Source: JAEUKA01 sp035328405 (GTDB lineage: Bacteria > Myxococcota_A > Polyangia > Palsa-1104 > JAEUJZ01). Taken from it: a stretch of 64,000 nucleotides of DNA. The DNA is taken from the NCBI GenBank assembly GCA_035328405.1, contig DAOLIT010000023.1, positions 1-64,000 of the forward strand, written 5' to 3'. The notes under the pieces are model-generated. The model saw only the letters and a list, made by a program, of their open reading frames with translations, was not told the origin of the DNA and ran no database searches. A program made the position numbers and the translations under genes. Shown one piece after another: positions 1 to 10,100 of the stretch (within the stretch, counting starts at the first letter, position 1; each line of letters starts with the position of its first letter).

Positions 1-2
1 CG

Positions 3-1868
3 GCGGGGGCGCCTCCGAGCGGGAAATACGGTCTTTTGCGCGTCATCAGCGGCAACGACCAGGGCAAGACGTTCGAGCTGAAAAACACGACGACTTCCAT
101 CGGTCGCGGCGCGGACCAAATGCTGATCGTGGCGGACATCGCCGTGTCTCGCAGACACCTGCAAATCCACATGTCTGGCAACGGATATCGGATGCAGGAC
201 ATGGGCTCGCCAAACGGGAGCATGGTCAACGGGAAGCGCCAAACCGAAGCGCAACTTTTTGACAACGACCAGATCGAAATCGGCAACACAACGATGCGTT
301 TTGAACACGCGCCGTCCAGAGCGCAGGCGGAACCGCCTCCAATGGTTCAGCAGCCCCCGCCGATGATGCAGCCGCCGCAGATGATGCAGCCGCAAATGAT
401 GCAGCCGCAGATGATGCAGCCGCAGATGATGCAGCCGCAGATGATGCAGCCGCAGATGGGCTCGTATGCTGGCCCCGGTCCGGGGGGTTTTCCGCCGCAG
501 CCGGCGTATCCGCAGAGTTTTCCGCCGCAGCCCATGCCGCCCCAAATGCCGATGGGAACCGGCGGCGTGCAGGCCCCGATGGCGACAGGAACCCCGGCGT
601 CGTTGCAATCGAGTTCGGTGCCGATGAGCGGGGAGGGAGCGCCACAGGGGCCCCTGGCGTTTTTGAACGATGCGCGCAAACGGACGCTGTACCTGGGCGT
701 GCTCGGCGGTGCGTTTCTGTTTGGCGTGATCGGTTTGGGTGTGACGTCGGCGCTGCGGTCCTCGGGCAGCAGCAAGTCGCTCGATGATGTGCTGGCGCTG
801 TACACCAAAGCGGTGAGCGATTTTCAGACGAACCGATTTGAGGAAGCGAAAAAGAACTTCCAAGCCATCGCGGAAAAAGCGCCGGACTCGGCGATGGTGA
901 AACGGTATTTGGAACAGTGCGAAAAAGAAGTCCCGCACCTGGCGGCGTTCAAAAGTGCGACGCAGGCGCTGGATGACCGCAAGTATCTGGACGCGCTGAA
1001 AGAGTACGAGAAAATCCCCAAAGACTCGACGATGTACGAGGACGCGCAGGCGCAGGTCCGAACGGCGCGGCGCGAAGCGGTCAAAACACTGATTGCTGAG
1101 GCCAACGCGCTGCTGAAAAACGACCAGGCCGCTGCCCTTGCCAAGGTCACGCAAGGGCTGGATCTGGACCCGGAAAGCCCGGAATTGCTGGAACTGAAAA
1201 CCCGCGTCGCCAGCGCAAAACCCGAGGAAGTGGTCGAAGCAGCCCCGCCGGAAAAACCGGAAAAACCGGAACCCGTCGTCAAAAAAGCCGAGCCGGTCGT
1301 CAAAAAAGCCGAGCCGGTCGTCAAAAAGAGTGAACCGCCAAAAGCGGCTGGGGGCGGCGACCTCGAGACGAACAAACAGGCGGCGGCGGCGTACAAGAAT
1401 CGCGATTTTGCGGGGGCGATTTCCGCGCTTCAGGCCAGCAAGCATCCAAAAGCCGCAGCGACGATCAAAGACATCCAGGACGTAAAAGTGCAGGTTGAAC
1501 GAGGCGCAAAATCCGAGGCGTCGAATCCAAAAGACGCGCTTTTGGCGTATCAGACCGCGCAGACCTCCGACCGACGGCTCGGCAGCGGTTTGTCGGGTTT
1601 CCTTGCGCCAAAAATTTCGGCGATGCAGGCCAAAGCCAGCGGCGCGAGGCCCACAACACCGGGTGGCGATCCGGCCAAAGAGGCACAGGCGGACCAACTT
1701 CTGGCCCAGGCTCGGAGCCTTGCGACCAAAAATCCGCGCTTGGCCAAAGATACGTGCCGCAAAGTCATGCAGCTTCTTTCCAACAACCCGAACCATCCAA
1801 AGGTGAAAGAAGCGCTCAAGCTGATGCAGTCGATCAAAGGCGGCAAGGACGACGACGACGACTTCTAA
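3..1868 (+). CDS. FHA-domain protein with TPR-like tail (5' end outside window)
   Basis: The frame is open to the left edge with no convincing start, so the N-terminus lies outside the window. Seen, numbering from the TTG codon at base 36: an FHA domain (about residues 1-95; the fold binds phosphothreonine) with the expected 'SIGRG' and 'SRRHLQI' motifs; a Pro/Met/Gln-rich linker built on MMQPQ repeats; one membrane segment (about 215-235, 'LGVLGGAFLFGVIGLGV'); then TPR-like helical pairs. A short charged linker in the tail repeats 'PVVKKAE' three times, and the C-terminus is DDDDDF. This cytoplasmic-sensor plus periplasmic-scaffold layout is common next to Hanks-type kinases, one of which lies at 29.2 kb. 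Partner unknown. It is followed by a MoxR ATPase 45 bases downstream, probably co-transcribed. Confidence 0.85.
   Translation, partial: AGAPPSGKYGLLRVISGNDQGKTFELKNTTTSIGRGADQMLIVADIAVSRRHLQIHMSGNGYRMQDMGSPNGSMVNGKRQTEAQLFDNDQIEIGNTTMRFEHAPSRAQAEPPPMVQQPPPMMQPPQMMQPQMMQPQMMQPQMMQPQMMQPQMGSYAGPGPGGFPPQPAYPQSFPPQPMPPQMPMGTGGVQAPMATGTPASLQSSSVPMSGEGAPQGPLAFLNDARKRTLYLGVLGGAFLFGVIGLGVTSALRSSGSSKSLDDVLALYTKAVSDFQTNRFEEAKKNFQAIAEKAPDSAMVKRYLEQCEKEVPHLAAFKSATQALDDRKYLDALKEYEKIPKDSTMYEDAQAQVRTARREAVKTLIAEANALLKNDQAAALAKVTQGLDLDPESPELLELKTRVASAKPEEVVEAAPPEKPEKPEPVVKKAEPVVKKAEPVVKKSEPPKAAGGGDLETNKQAAAAYKNRDFAGAISALQASKHPKAAATIKDIQDVKVQVERGAKSEASNPKDALLAYQTAQTSDRRLGSGLSGFLAPKISAMQAKASGARPTTPGGDPAKEAQADQLLAQARSLATKNPRLAKDTCRKVMQLLSNNPNHPKVKEALKLMQSIKGGKDDDDDF
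363..455 (+). repeat. In-frame 15-base tandem repeat coding MMQPQ
   Basis: About six near-perfect copies of ATGATGCAGCCGCAG lie inside the FHA protein gene and encode the linker between the FHA domain and the membrane segment. The unit is a multiple of three, so copy-number change would alter linker length without breaking the frame. Confidence 0.9.
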
Positions 1869-1913
1869 CCTTCGGGCCACGTTTCTTTGTGCGAACGGGA
1901 TAGAGTCTTGCCC

Positions 1914-2831
1914 ATGTTTGATTCGATTGCAGAGGTCGCGGCGCGGCTCAAATCCAAGGGTTATGTCCCGAGTGGGCAGATTGCGACCTGTGTGTTTTTG
2001 GCGGAACGGCTCGGCAAACCCCTTTTGGTCGAAGGCCCCGCCGGGTGCGGCAAAACCGAGCTGGCCAAGGCGCTTGCCCAGGCCCTCGACACAACGCTGT
2101 TTCGGCTTCAGTGCTACGAGGGGCTTGACGAGGGCAAGGCACTGTACGAATGGGCCTATCCCAAGCAGCTTCTTTACACCCAAATTTTGCGCGACAAAAT
2201 CGGGGAATTGTTTTCCGAAACGGCGTCTCTTTCCGAGGCTGTCGAGCAAATTGCAAAGCACCAGGACGCCTTTTTTTCCGAGCGTTTTTTGCTCGCCCGC
2301 CCGCTCCTCAAAGCCTTGCGTGCGCCCAAGCGGTCGGTCTTGCTGATTGACGAAGTGGACCGCGCGGAAGCCGAGTTTGAAGCCTTTTTGCTGGAAGTCC
2401 TTTCCGACTTTCAGGTCACGATTCCCGAACTCGGCACGCTGACCGCCAAGCATGTTCCGTTGGTGGTGTTGACCTCGAACAGCACGCGCGAAATGACCGA
2501 TGCGCTGAAACGACGTTGCCTATATCTGCATGTGGATTTTCCGAACACGGAACAGGAACTCGAAATTGTCAGAAGTCGGCTTCCCGAAGTCGAAACAGAG
2601 CTCGCGCAAGAAATCGTCCGCCTTGTGCAGCGTCTGCGCACACTCGACCTGAAGAAAAAGCCCAGCATCGCTGAAACGCTCGAATGGACGCGCGCGCTTG
2701 TGGTGCTCGGTGCCAAAACGCTGACGCCTCAGCTCGTCGAAGATACGCTCAACCTGCTCCTCAAAGTCTCGGGCGACCTCGACCTGGCCAGGGAACATCG
2801 GAAGGACCTTTTTTCGCTTCCCAAAGCTTGA
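1914..2831 (+). CDS. MoxR-family AAA+ ATPase
   Basis: 305 residues from the ATG at 1914; a TTG 27 bases upstream is possible, but family members begin close to this Met. Seen: Walker A 'GPAGCGKTELAK' (about residues 38-50), Walker B 'LLIDEVDRAE', sensor 1 'LTSNSTREM' and an arginine finger 'KRRCLYL'. The sequence resembles the CoxD-like branch of MoxR ATPases, chaperones that usually act with a von Willebrand factor A (CoxE-like) protein to mature metalloenzymes or membrane complexes. No VWA gene follows here; the next gene is unrecognised. Cytoplasmic. The family call is firm, but the substrate cannot be told from the sequence. Confidence 0.9.
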   Translation: MFDSIAEVAARLKSKGYVPSGQIATCVFLAERLGKPLLVEGPAGCGKTELAKALAQALDTTLFRLQCYEGLDEGKALYEWAYPKQLLYTQILRDKIGELFSETASLSEAVEQIAKHQDAFFSERFLLARPLLKALRAPKRSVLLIDEVDRAEAEFEAFLLEVLSDFQVTIPELGTLTAKHVPLVVLTSNSTREMTDALKRRCLYLHVDFPNTEQELEIVRSRLPEVETELAQEIVRLVQRLRTLDLKKKPSIAETLEWTRALVVLGAKTLTPQLVEDTLNLLLKVSGDLDLAREHRKDLFSLPKA

Positions 2832-2876
2832 AACGGCGCGCTCGGAAACCTTCTCGGAAACCTTTAAGATGCTCTG

Positions 2877-3359
2877 ATGGGCAGCGAAAAGGACTTTGCC
2901 GAGCCACTGGCCCTGCTTGCGGATTGGCAGATTTTCCAAGATGTCGCGACGCAAGCCGAGGTGCTCGACGAGATCGCTCAGGGCTTCCGCGATTCCGTTG
3001 CCGATCCGGCCTATGACCCGACGCTGGTGGCCCAAAGCGACGTACCAAACCTTGCGCAAGACCTTGCGCCAGACAATACGCACAACCCTTCGCCGGGCAC
3101 CCCAACCGAAAAACAAGCGCACGCAAAAACTGCGGCGACCGACGAACGGGCAGAGGTCGAAGCCAAACCCACGCAGGCCGTTCCCAAGGCCGTGCAATTT
3201 GCGCTCGCGTCGCTTCACAAACCGGCAAGAAGAAGCGTTTTTTTGCCACCCTTGCCGACGCTGGCAGAGGTGGAAAGCGGTGTCGAACCTGCCACCCGAC
3301 ACATCGCGCCCGTCGGCCAAGAAAACCGAGGCATCCTTCGAGCCATTTTGGGTGGATGA
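2877..3359 (+). CDS. Hypothetical protein downstream of MoxR ATPase
   Basis: 160 residues, ATG start, 45 bases after the MoxR gene and on the same strand, so probably in its operon. Codon choice (C/G third positions) looks coding, and opposite-strand frames through the same DNA look less protein-like. The N-terminal ~65 residues are acidic and helical-looking ('LADWQIFQDVATQAEVLDEIAQGF'-type segment), the middle is a Pro/Thr/Lys-rich linker, and the tail 'ENRGILRAILGG' is short and conserved-looking. There is no signal peptide, membrane segment or recognised domain. It may be an accessory partner of the ATPase, which is inference from position only. Confidence 0.55.
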   Translation: MGSEKDFAEPLALLADWQIFQDVATQAEVLDEIAQGFRDSVADPAYDPTLVAQSDVPNLAQDLAPDNTHNPSPGTPTEKQAHAKTAATDERAEVEAKPTQAVPKAVQFALASLHKPARRSVFLPPLPTLAEVESGVEPATRHIAPVGQENRGILRAILGG

Positions 3360-3374
3360 CCCTTTCCCAACGGT

Positions 3375-4334
3375 TCAATGTGCGCTGGTCTGCTCGGGAC
3401 ATTCGCCGGTCAAACGCAGCAGCAAGCCGTCCAACTGATCCAGCGACAGATAATGCACCTCGATCACGCCGCGCTGCCCGTCTTGCTGTCGCAACTTCAC
3501 CCGCGTACCGAGCGCATGTTGCAGACGTTGTTCGACATCGCGCACCGACGCTGACGACGCCTCCGGCTTGTTTTTTTTCGGTTTCTGACCAAGCGCGTTC
3601 TGGGCCTTGCGCACAAGCTCTTCCGTCTGGCGAACCGACAGCGCTTTTTTCACCACGCGCTCCGCCGTTTCCTCCATCGCAGAGACATCTCCAAGCCCGA
3701 GCAACGCGCGAGCATGGCCCATCGCCAAACTTCCCGACGCGACCTGCGTCTGAACACGCTCTGGCAATTTCAGAAGCCGCAGCGAATTGGCGACCGTGGC
3801 CCGCTCTCGCCCGACGCGCCGGGCCAGTTCTTCCTGCGTGTACCCAAATTCGTCCGAAAGTCTCCGATACGCCTCGGCTTCTTCCATTGGATTTAGGTCT
3901 TCTCGCTGAATGTTCTCGACGAGAGCAAGCTCAAACGCCTGCGACGCACTGACTTCTTTGACCACGACCGGCACGTCTTTGAGGCCCGCTTTTTGCGCCG
4001 CCCGCCATCGCCTTTCCCCCGCAATGAGCACGAAACTCGCGCGGCTCGCTTGGTCGCCCGGCTGCCTCGTGCGAACCACCAGCGGTTGAAGCAGGCCCTG
4101 CACCCGAATCGACGCCGCCAATTCCTCTAGCCGCTGCTCATCAAACCGCTGCCTCGGGTTGTCCGCTGCCGGTGCGATTTCTTCAATCGGACACAAAAAG
4201 AACTCGCGGCGAGCCGTCGGCTGCTTTCCATTTGCCCCGCTGTCCGACATCCCTTGAGGCGAATTGTGTACAGCCACCGACACGTTTGGAATCAACGCCC
4301 CCAACCCACGCCCGAGCGGCTTTCTTTTGTCCAT
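3375..4334 (-). CDS. parB: Chromosome-partitioning protein ParB
   Basis: 319 residues. Seen: N-terminal 'RKPLGRGLGALIP' signature typical of chromosomal ParB/Spo0J (ParA-contact region), the ParB/Srx CTP-binding motif 'GERRWRA', the 'NPRQRF' box, a helix-turn-helix ('YTQEELARRVGRERATVANSLRLLKLP') that binds parS, and a C-terminal dimerisation domain. Established role: ParB is a CTP-switch clamp that loads at parS and, with ParA, segregates replicated origins. Its start lies 3 bases after the parA stop, giving a parA-parB operon. No copy of the usual parS palindrome was noticed in the window. The Ala/Ser-rich stretch between the first 20 residues and the CTP domain is variable in the family. 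Confidence 0.95.
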   Translation of the reverse strand: MDKRKPLGRGLGALIPNVSVAVHNSPQGMSDSGANGKQPTARREFFLCPIEEIAPAADNPRQRFDEQRLEELAASIRVQGLLQPLVVRTRQPGDQASRASFVLIAGERRWRAAQKAGLKDVPVVVKEVSASQAFELALVENIQREDLNPMEEAEAYRRLSDEFGYTQEELARRVGRERATVANSLRLLKLPERVQTQVASGSLAMGHARALLGLGDVSAMEETAERVVKKALSVRQTEELVRKAQNALGQKPKKNKPEASSASVRDVEQRLQHALGTRVKLRQQDGQRGVIEVHYLSLDQLDGLLLRLTGECPEQTSAH

Positions 4335-4337
4335 GGT

Positions 4338-5150
4338 CTAGCGCGCTCCTTCGACGATTTCGCTCGTCTGCGAGGGATGAAGTCTCGCGTCCGCCCGTCC
4401 CAGAAATTCCTTCGCCAATTGGGTGTAGGCATGCGCTCCCCGCGACGCCGGATCGTACTTGTGAATCGGCAAACCGTGGGACGGTGCCTCGGACAGGCGA
4501 ATGTTTCGCGGCACCAACGTCCGAAACACTTTTTCCCCAAAATGGCCGCGCACTTCGTTTTCGACTTGCTGCATCAAACTCGTCCGCGCATCCACCATCG
4601 TCAGCACGATTCCGTCGAGTTCCAAACCTGGATTCCACAGCGCGCGTACTTTTTCGAGCGTCGACAAAAGGTACGACAAGCCTTCCAGCGCAAAGTACTC
4701 GCACTGCATCGGCGTCAAAATTCCGTCCGCAGCCACGAGCGCATTCAACGTGAGCAGACCCAGCGACGGAGGACAATCGACAAAAATCGCATCGTACCGA
4801 TTCCGAACTTCCGCGAGCGCATCGTGCAAGTGCCACTCACGCCGGTCTGTGTTCACCAGTTCCACCTCGGCCCCCGCCAAATCCGCCGTCGATGGCAGAA
4901 GCCACAACGTGTCCAGCACCGTCAGTTGGGTCAATTCGCGCAGCGACACCTGGTCAATCAGCGCGTGATAAATCCCCTGCTCGACGGAACCGCGCACAAA
5001 GCCCAGCGCCGAAGAAGCGTTCCCTTGCGGATCAAAATCGATCAGCAACACCTTTTGGCCCAACTCCGCCAGCGACGCGGCCAGGTTCACACTCGTGGTG
5101 GTTTTTCCAACGCCGCCTTTTTGGTTGGCAACGGCAATCACACGACCCAT
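4338..5150 (-). CDS. parA: Chromosome-partitioning ATPase ParA (Soj)
   Basis: 270 residues from the ATG at 5150 (MGRVIAVANQ, the usual family start; a Met three codons upstream is less likely). Seen: deviant Walker A 'KGGVGKTTT', switch I 'DFDPQGNAS', switch II 'DCPPSLG' and 'RTLVPRNIRLSEAPSHG', all diagnostic of chromosomal ParA. The ATP-bound dimer coats the nucleoid non-specifically and is stripped by ParB, moving the origin region. It is the first gene of a two-gene operon with parB. The ~290-base interval before the upstream ligase gene probably carries its promoter, but no clear -35/-10 was identified. Confidence 0.95.
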   Translation of the reverse strand: MGRVIAVANQKGGVGKTTTSVNLAASLAELGQKVLLIDFDPQGNASSALGFVRGSVEQGIYHALIDQVSLRELTQLTVLDTLWLLPSTADLAGAEVELVNTDRREWHLHDALAEVRNRYDAIFVDCPPSLGLLTLNALVAADGILTPMQCEYFALEGLSYLLSTLEKVRALWNPGLELDGIVLTMVDARTSLMQQVENEVRGHFGEKVFRTLVPRNIRLSEAPSHGLPIHKYDPASRGAHAYTQLAKEFLGRADARLHPSQTSEIVEGAR

Positions 5151-5274
5151 CGTTTGCACTCTTCCCCTAAATCAAGAAAAAGGGGTCACAAGATACCGAC
5201 GAGTGCGCCCGTTCAGAAAAAAAAACGCCGCTGGAAATTTGACCCGTCGAGAAACCGGTCATACCAGAGACCGC

Positions 5275-5481
5275 ATGCGCCTTGAACACCTTGTCAGCGG
5301 TCCCGCTTCTTCCCCCAAAACCACCAAGCTTGCAGTGGACCCAGAAATCGACGCCATGCTCGACGCACTGTTTGCAGACGCGCTCTCTCCGACGTGGAAA
5401 GACTCGACGCATTCCAGCACACCGACGGACACAGCAGTCAGTCCGGCAGTTTGTAATCGCGATACTGCTCGCGCAGCTTGA
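5275..5481 (+). CDS. Possible small protein (68 aa), uncertain
   Basis: An ATG-started frame of 68 residues occupies most of the interval between divergently oriented flanks and overlaps the 3' end of the acyl-CoA ligase gene by 44 bases in antisense. The piece 'LAVDPEIDAMLDALFADAL' looks like an amphipathic helix and codon third positions are moderately GC-rich. No domain, signal peptide or convincing ribosome-binding site is visible. If it is not real, 5151-5437 is simply a 287-base intergenic region with the parA promoter. Confidence 0.3.
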   Translation: MRLEHLVSGPASSPKTTKLAVDPEIDAMLDALFADALSPTWKDSTHSSTPTDTAVSPAVCNRDTARAA

Positions 5482-7057
5482 GTTTGTTGAGTTTTCCCGT
5501 CGCTGTGTGAGGCAGTTCCGACACAAACAGGATTTCGTCGGGCATCCACCATTTGGCGACTTTCTGCGACAACACCGCAAAAAGCTCCTCGCGCGTCGCC
5601 TGCTCGCCAGGCTTTTGCACCACCAGCAAAAGCGGTCGTTCCATCCAAGTCGGATGCGCCACACCGATGACCGCAGCCTCGTGAACCGACGGATGCGCGA
5701 GCACCGCGTTTTCCAACTCGATCGACGAAATCCACTCGCCTCCGCTTTTGATGACATCTTTGGCTCGATCCGTAATCTGCATAAAACCGTCAGCGTCGAG
5801 CGTTGCGACATCTCCCGTCGCAAAATAGTCCTCGTCATCCAGCGTCCGGCCAGCGTCGTTGCGAAAGTACTCTTTCACAATCCACGGCCCCCGCACTTTC
5901 ACCATCCCAAACGCTTTCCCGTCGCGTGGCAACGCCTTCCCCGCCTCATCGACGATTTTCAAATCCACGCCCCACATGATTCGTCCCTGCTTCAGTTTCA
6001 CGTCGATTTTCTCGTCTGCGCTGAGCGAATCCCAGTTTCTCGGTTTCAGCGCCCCCGTTCCCACCGGACTCATTTCCGTCATGCCCCACAAGTGCAGAAC
6101 TTCGACGCCCAGTTCCGTTTCGAGCCGCGAAATCAGCGAACGCGCCGCCGCCGAACCGCCAACAAGCACCCGACGAAGCTTGCTCGGTTTTGCGCCGGGA
6201 TGTGAGTTTAGGTGAGCCAAAAGGCCCAACCACACCGTCGGAACCCCGAGTGAAAGCGTGCATTCCTCGCGCTGCAACAATTCGCACACGTTCGCACCGT
6301 CGAGGGCAGCCCCCGGAAACACCAATTTCGCCCCCACCATCGCCCCCGAATACGGCACGCCCCACCCGCAAGCGTGAAACATCGGCACGATCAGCAACAC
6401 GCTGTCTCGATTCGACAGACCCAAAACATCCGACATGCACGACGCCAACGCATGAAGCACCGTCGAGCGATGCGAATACAGCACCCCTTTTGGATTCCCC
6501 GTCGTCCCTGACGTGTAACACAGCGACGCCGCCGTATTTTCGTCGAACACCGGCCAACAAAAATCGTCGTTCTGGTCAGCCAGAAGCGCCTCATACGACG
6601 ACACACCCGGCACTCCGTGCGCACCCGCTTCATCGGTCAAAAGAACGTAGTGCTTCACCGACGGAAGATGCGACCGCAGTTTTTCGACCAACGGCAAAAA
6701 CAGTGCATCAAAAAACAGCCAGGTGTCCTCGGCGTGATTGAAGATGTACGCGAGCTGGTCTGGAAACAGACGAGGATTCACCGTATGGAGCACTGCTCCG
6801 ATGCCCGAAACCGCGTAATACAGCTCCAAATGCCGATGGCTGTTCCACGCCAGCGTCGCGACTCGATCGCCCGGTTTTACCCCGTGTGAAAGCAGCGCCT
6901 TCGCGAGTCTTTTGCTGCGCGAATGAATCGTGCGCCAATTGCTCCTATGCGTCCCGTCGGACAGCCGAGACACGATTTCTGTGTCCCCGTGAACACTCGC
7001 CGCGTATTCGACAAGCGAAGTGATGAGCAACGGACGGTCTTGCATGAGTCCAAGCAT
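5438..7057 (-). CDS. Acyl-CoA ligase (AMP-binding, medium/long-chain type)
   Basis: 539 residues from the ATG at 7057, which follows GAGGAAACC; an upstream in-frame start is possible but lacks similarity. Seen: AMP-binding P-loop 'YTSGTTGNPKG' (about residues 180-190), 'WGMTEMSP', 'YFATGDVATLD', hinge 'ITDRAKDVIKSGGEWIS', and the C-terminal catalytic lysine region 'TATGKLNKLKLR'. These are the canonical motifs of ANL-superfamily fatty acyl-CoA ligases, which form an acyl-AMP and then a thioester with CoA. Opening 'MLGLMQDRPLLITSL' is typical of the branch acting on medium- to long-chain fatty acids. Cytoplasmic or membrane-peripheral. Substrate chain length cannot be assigned. Confidence 0.9.
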   Translation of the reverse strand: MLGLMQDRPLLITSLVEYAASVHGDTEIVSRLSDGTHRSNWRTIHSRSKRLAKALLSHGVKPGDRVATLAWNSHRHLELYYAVSGIGAVLHTVNPRLFPDQLAYIFNHAEDTWLFFDALFLPLVEKLRSHLPSVKHYVLLTDEAGAHGVPGVSSYEALLADQNDDFCWPVFDENTAASLCYTSGTTGNPKGVLYSHRSTVLHALASCMSDVLGLSNRDSVLLIVPMFHACGWGVPYSGAMVGAKLVFPGAALDGANVCELLQREECTLSLGVPTVWLGLLAHLNSHPGAKPSKLRRVLVGGSAAARSLISRLETELGVEVLHLWGMTEMSPVGTGALKPRNWDSLSADEKIDVKLKQGRIMWGVDLKIVDEAGKALPRDGKAFGMVKVRGPWIVKEYFRNDAGRTLDDEDYFATGDVATLDADGFMQITDRAKDVIKSGGEWISSIELENAVLAHPSVHEAAVIGVAHPTWMERPLLLVVQKPGEQATREELFAVLSQKVAKWWMPDEILFVSELPHTATGKLNKLKLREQYRDYKLPD

Positions 7058-7161
7058 GGTTTCCTCGACGAAAGGGTTGATGGAGTTGCCGGTATTGCCG
7101 GTGCAGAAAAACGCCAAAAGTGGGAAAAGCGTAACGGATCAGGCGAAGAAACGAACGCAAA

Positions 7162-10100
7162 TCAGCGACGGAACAAACCGGGCAAACCCCCGCCCTGTTG
7201 CAGGCGCTTTTGCGCATCTTGAAGTTGCTGCACACCCGGTTGCGCTGGCTGACTCGTGTTCGTTTGAGGCTGAGTTCCCGGCAGGCCCGATGGCAAACTT
7301 GACGGCAAATTCGTCGGCAGTTTACCCGGCAAACTCGACGGCAAACCGCCGCCCTGCCCAGCGTTTTTCTGGCCTGACAAGACATTGCCAAGCGCACCAC
7401 CCAAAGCGCCGCCCGCCTTTTGTCCCCCAAGTTGATTCAGAAATTCCTGACCTCGACCTTTGGCGATTCCCGACACAAGCGCCGCGACGGTTTTCACCGG
7501 ATCGGCCAATTGAAACTGAGGCTGGTTCAGCGATCCCAAAATCCGCAACGCAACCGGAACCGGTGCCGCCGGAACCAATTTTCCGCCCGTCATCGCCGAA
7601 ACCACCTGCGGCTGAAGTTGCAGGTCCCCCAACAAATCCAAGGTTTTGTCAAGACCAATCGAACCCGTCAGTTGAATTCCACCCTGTTCCGTTTGATAGA
7701 CCATCGGTTTTGTCGTGTGCATCCGACCATCCGAGATGCGGAAGTTTGCCGTCAAATTCTTCATCGACATCTCTCGCTCGTCGCCCGTTTGTTGCCCCAC
7801 ACCTGCCCGTTGCAAAAGTGGCCCAACAAGCTGCGACCCAAGCTTTGCCGTCGTCAACTTTCCGTCGGTCAGCCCCATATCGAGCTGCCCCACAATCCGA
7901 GGCGCAATGTCTTCCCACCGCAACCCCTGCCCATCTGCCGAAAGGTCCACCGAACCTCGTCCTTGCAGTTTTTTGGCCAAATCGCGCGACTTGAACGAAA
8001 TCGCCTGCTGCACATCCACCTTGTCGAGCTTCGCCTTGATCGAAAAGCGCGGTTTGCTCGGACCCAAATCAAAGTTCGTCCCCGACAGAAGAATGTTTCC
8101 ACCAAGCGCCTGAATCCGAAACACGCGCAGCAGCAACTTGCCACCTGACAGCGCCGCCTCGAGCACAAAATCCTTCATGCTCTGACCTTTGAGTTTCCCC
8201 GAGGCCACTTTGATTTTCCCGTCCGCTTCGAGGCGTTTGAGAAACTTCGGTACCTCCACCTCTTTGCTCGGTGTGGAATCCTCGTCGTCGCCCGCCTTTT
8301 TTTCGCCGAGAATTTTGTCCAAATCCAGGTAGTCCGCCGAAAAGTCGAAACTCGCTCTTTTGGGTTCGGAAAGACCTGTCACACTGGCCCCACCGACGAC
8401 AGTTCCGCCGGCCACCTGCATTTTGAACGTGTCAAGCTTCACGCTGACGGAATCCAGCCGTTCCGGGTTCCCCGCCACACTCAGCGAAAAAGTCACTTTG
8501 CTGTCCAGAAGACCTCCGCCAGCGGTTTCCGCGAGCGACGGAATCACTCGAGACAGCTTCGACAGGTCCAAATCCACCAGCGGCACTTTCATGTCCAAGT
8601 GCTTTTTCGCCAAATCCGCGCTCCCAACCAAGCGCACAAGTCCGCCCGGCAACTCAAGCTGCGCCTGTTTGATCTGCACCGACGAGTCGTTCTTTTGGGC
8701 GGACAGCGCGAGGCGCATTGGAACACCCCGGTTTTTGTCCACGCTGCCCGAAACATGCAGCGCAGCCTGGGTCAAATCCAAATGTGCATCCACCGACGAT
8801 GTTGTCGGAGTTTTCTTGACTTCTGCCGAAAAATCCGCTGAGCCCGACAAATCCGCGCCGTCTTGCTCGAAGTTCGCGTTTTGCATCTTCACTTTGGCTT
8901 GTGCCGAAAAAACGTCTCCCTTCTTCGACATCGAGCCGCTGATCCTCAAATCTCCGTCGATCGTCGGTCCCTTTTTCTTTTTCCCCGACGACATCCCTTC
9001 ATTCACCGTCGGCAAAAGCCGCAAGAGTTTGTCCAGATCCACCGTTCCGCTGTCCAGCGTCAGATCCACATCCTGGTTGCTTTTGAAATCCCCGTGCAGC
9101 AGCAACGACAACGGCCCCAGAACCAGACCAAACCGTTCCAGTTTGAAGCGCGCATCGCTCAGCGCGCCCGCAAGCCCAAAATGAAACGGCATCCCCGCCG
9201 GCTTTCGCAACATCGGCAAAACCAGCGTCGCTCCGCCCAGATCCACACCCAGGTTCACCGTCGCTGCCGTTGGTGTTCCTGACGCAGAGCCCGTTACCGC
9301 GAGTGGCCCCTGCACATCCATCCCATCGGGCAACGTCGTCTTGGGCAACATCGCGAGCAACCGCTCGAGCTTCAGCCCCGTCGAGGAAACGCGCAGCGAA
9401 TGCACCGCCGGGCTTTTCCACAAATTGCGCAAATCCGCCTCAGCCGTGACGCTCATGTTCGCAATGTCAAGCCGCGCTCGGTCCACGCGAATGTCGCCCG
9501 ACAGCATCGACAGTTCCACATTCGCAAACGCCGACACGTCCGTCGGTTGCCCCTTGGATTGGCTGTATGCCTTGGCCGGCGCGCCGAAATCCCGAAGCTG
9601 CAACCCCCGCAAACCTGCTTTGCCCGTGACCGACAGTTTCCCGCTGTCCTTGGGGGACTGAACCAGAAGGTCCGCCTCGACGAGCGCCCGATCCAACGAC
9701 GTTCCCGTCGAATCCGGCAAAAACTGGAGCAGCGGTTCAATTTGGAAGCGATCCAGTTTCAATTCCAGCTTCCTCAGCACCGTCCAGCTCGGTTCCGGTT
9801 TCAGATCGCGCGGCAACGGTCCCACCACCATCGACAAGTGAAAATTCTGCGTCAGTTGAAACAGCGCCATTTTCAGCGACAGTTTGCTTTCCCCAAACAG
9901 TTGTCCGTCCAGAAGTTGCAGCTCAATCGCGTCGATTTTCAGCGGCGGTTCCGGTTTTGGCCCCGACAAATCGTGAAACCACACACTGCTTTGTTGCAAA
10001 GCCGCCCGCTCGATCGCAATTCCCGCCAAACGATCGATTTCAGCCTCGGTCAGCGGCGTGTCGTCCTTGGGCTGCGTCGCCAATTGATCGAGCACATCTT

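Noticed and set aside
2520..3402. Minus-strand frames opposite the MoxR and following gene
   Set aside because: They are Arg/Cys-rich shadow translations; the plus-strand readings have motifs or coding-like codons.
3375..5160. Long plus-strand open frames across parA/parB
   Set aside because: They are antisense to two unmistakable genes and show no domain or plausible codon pattern.
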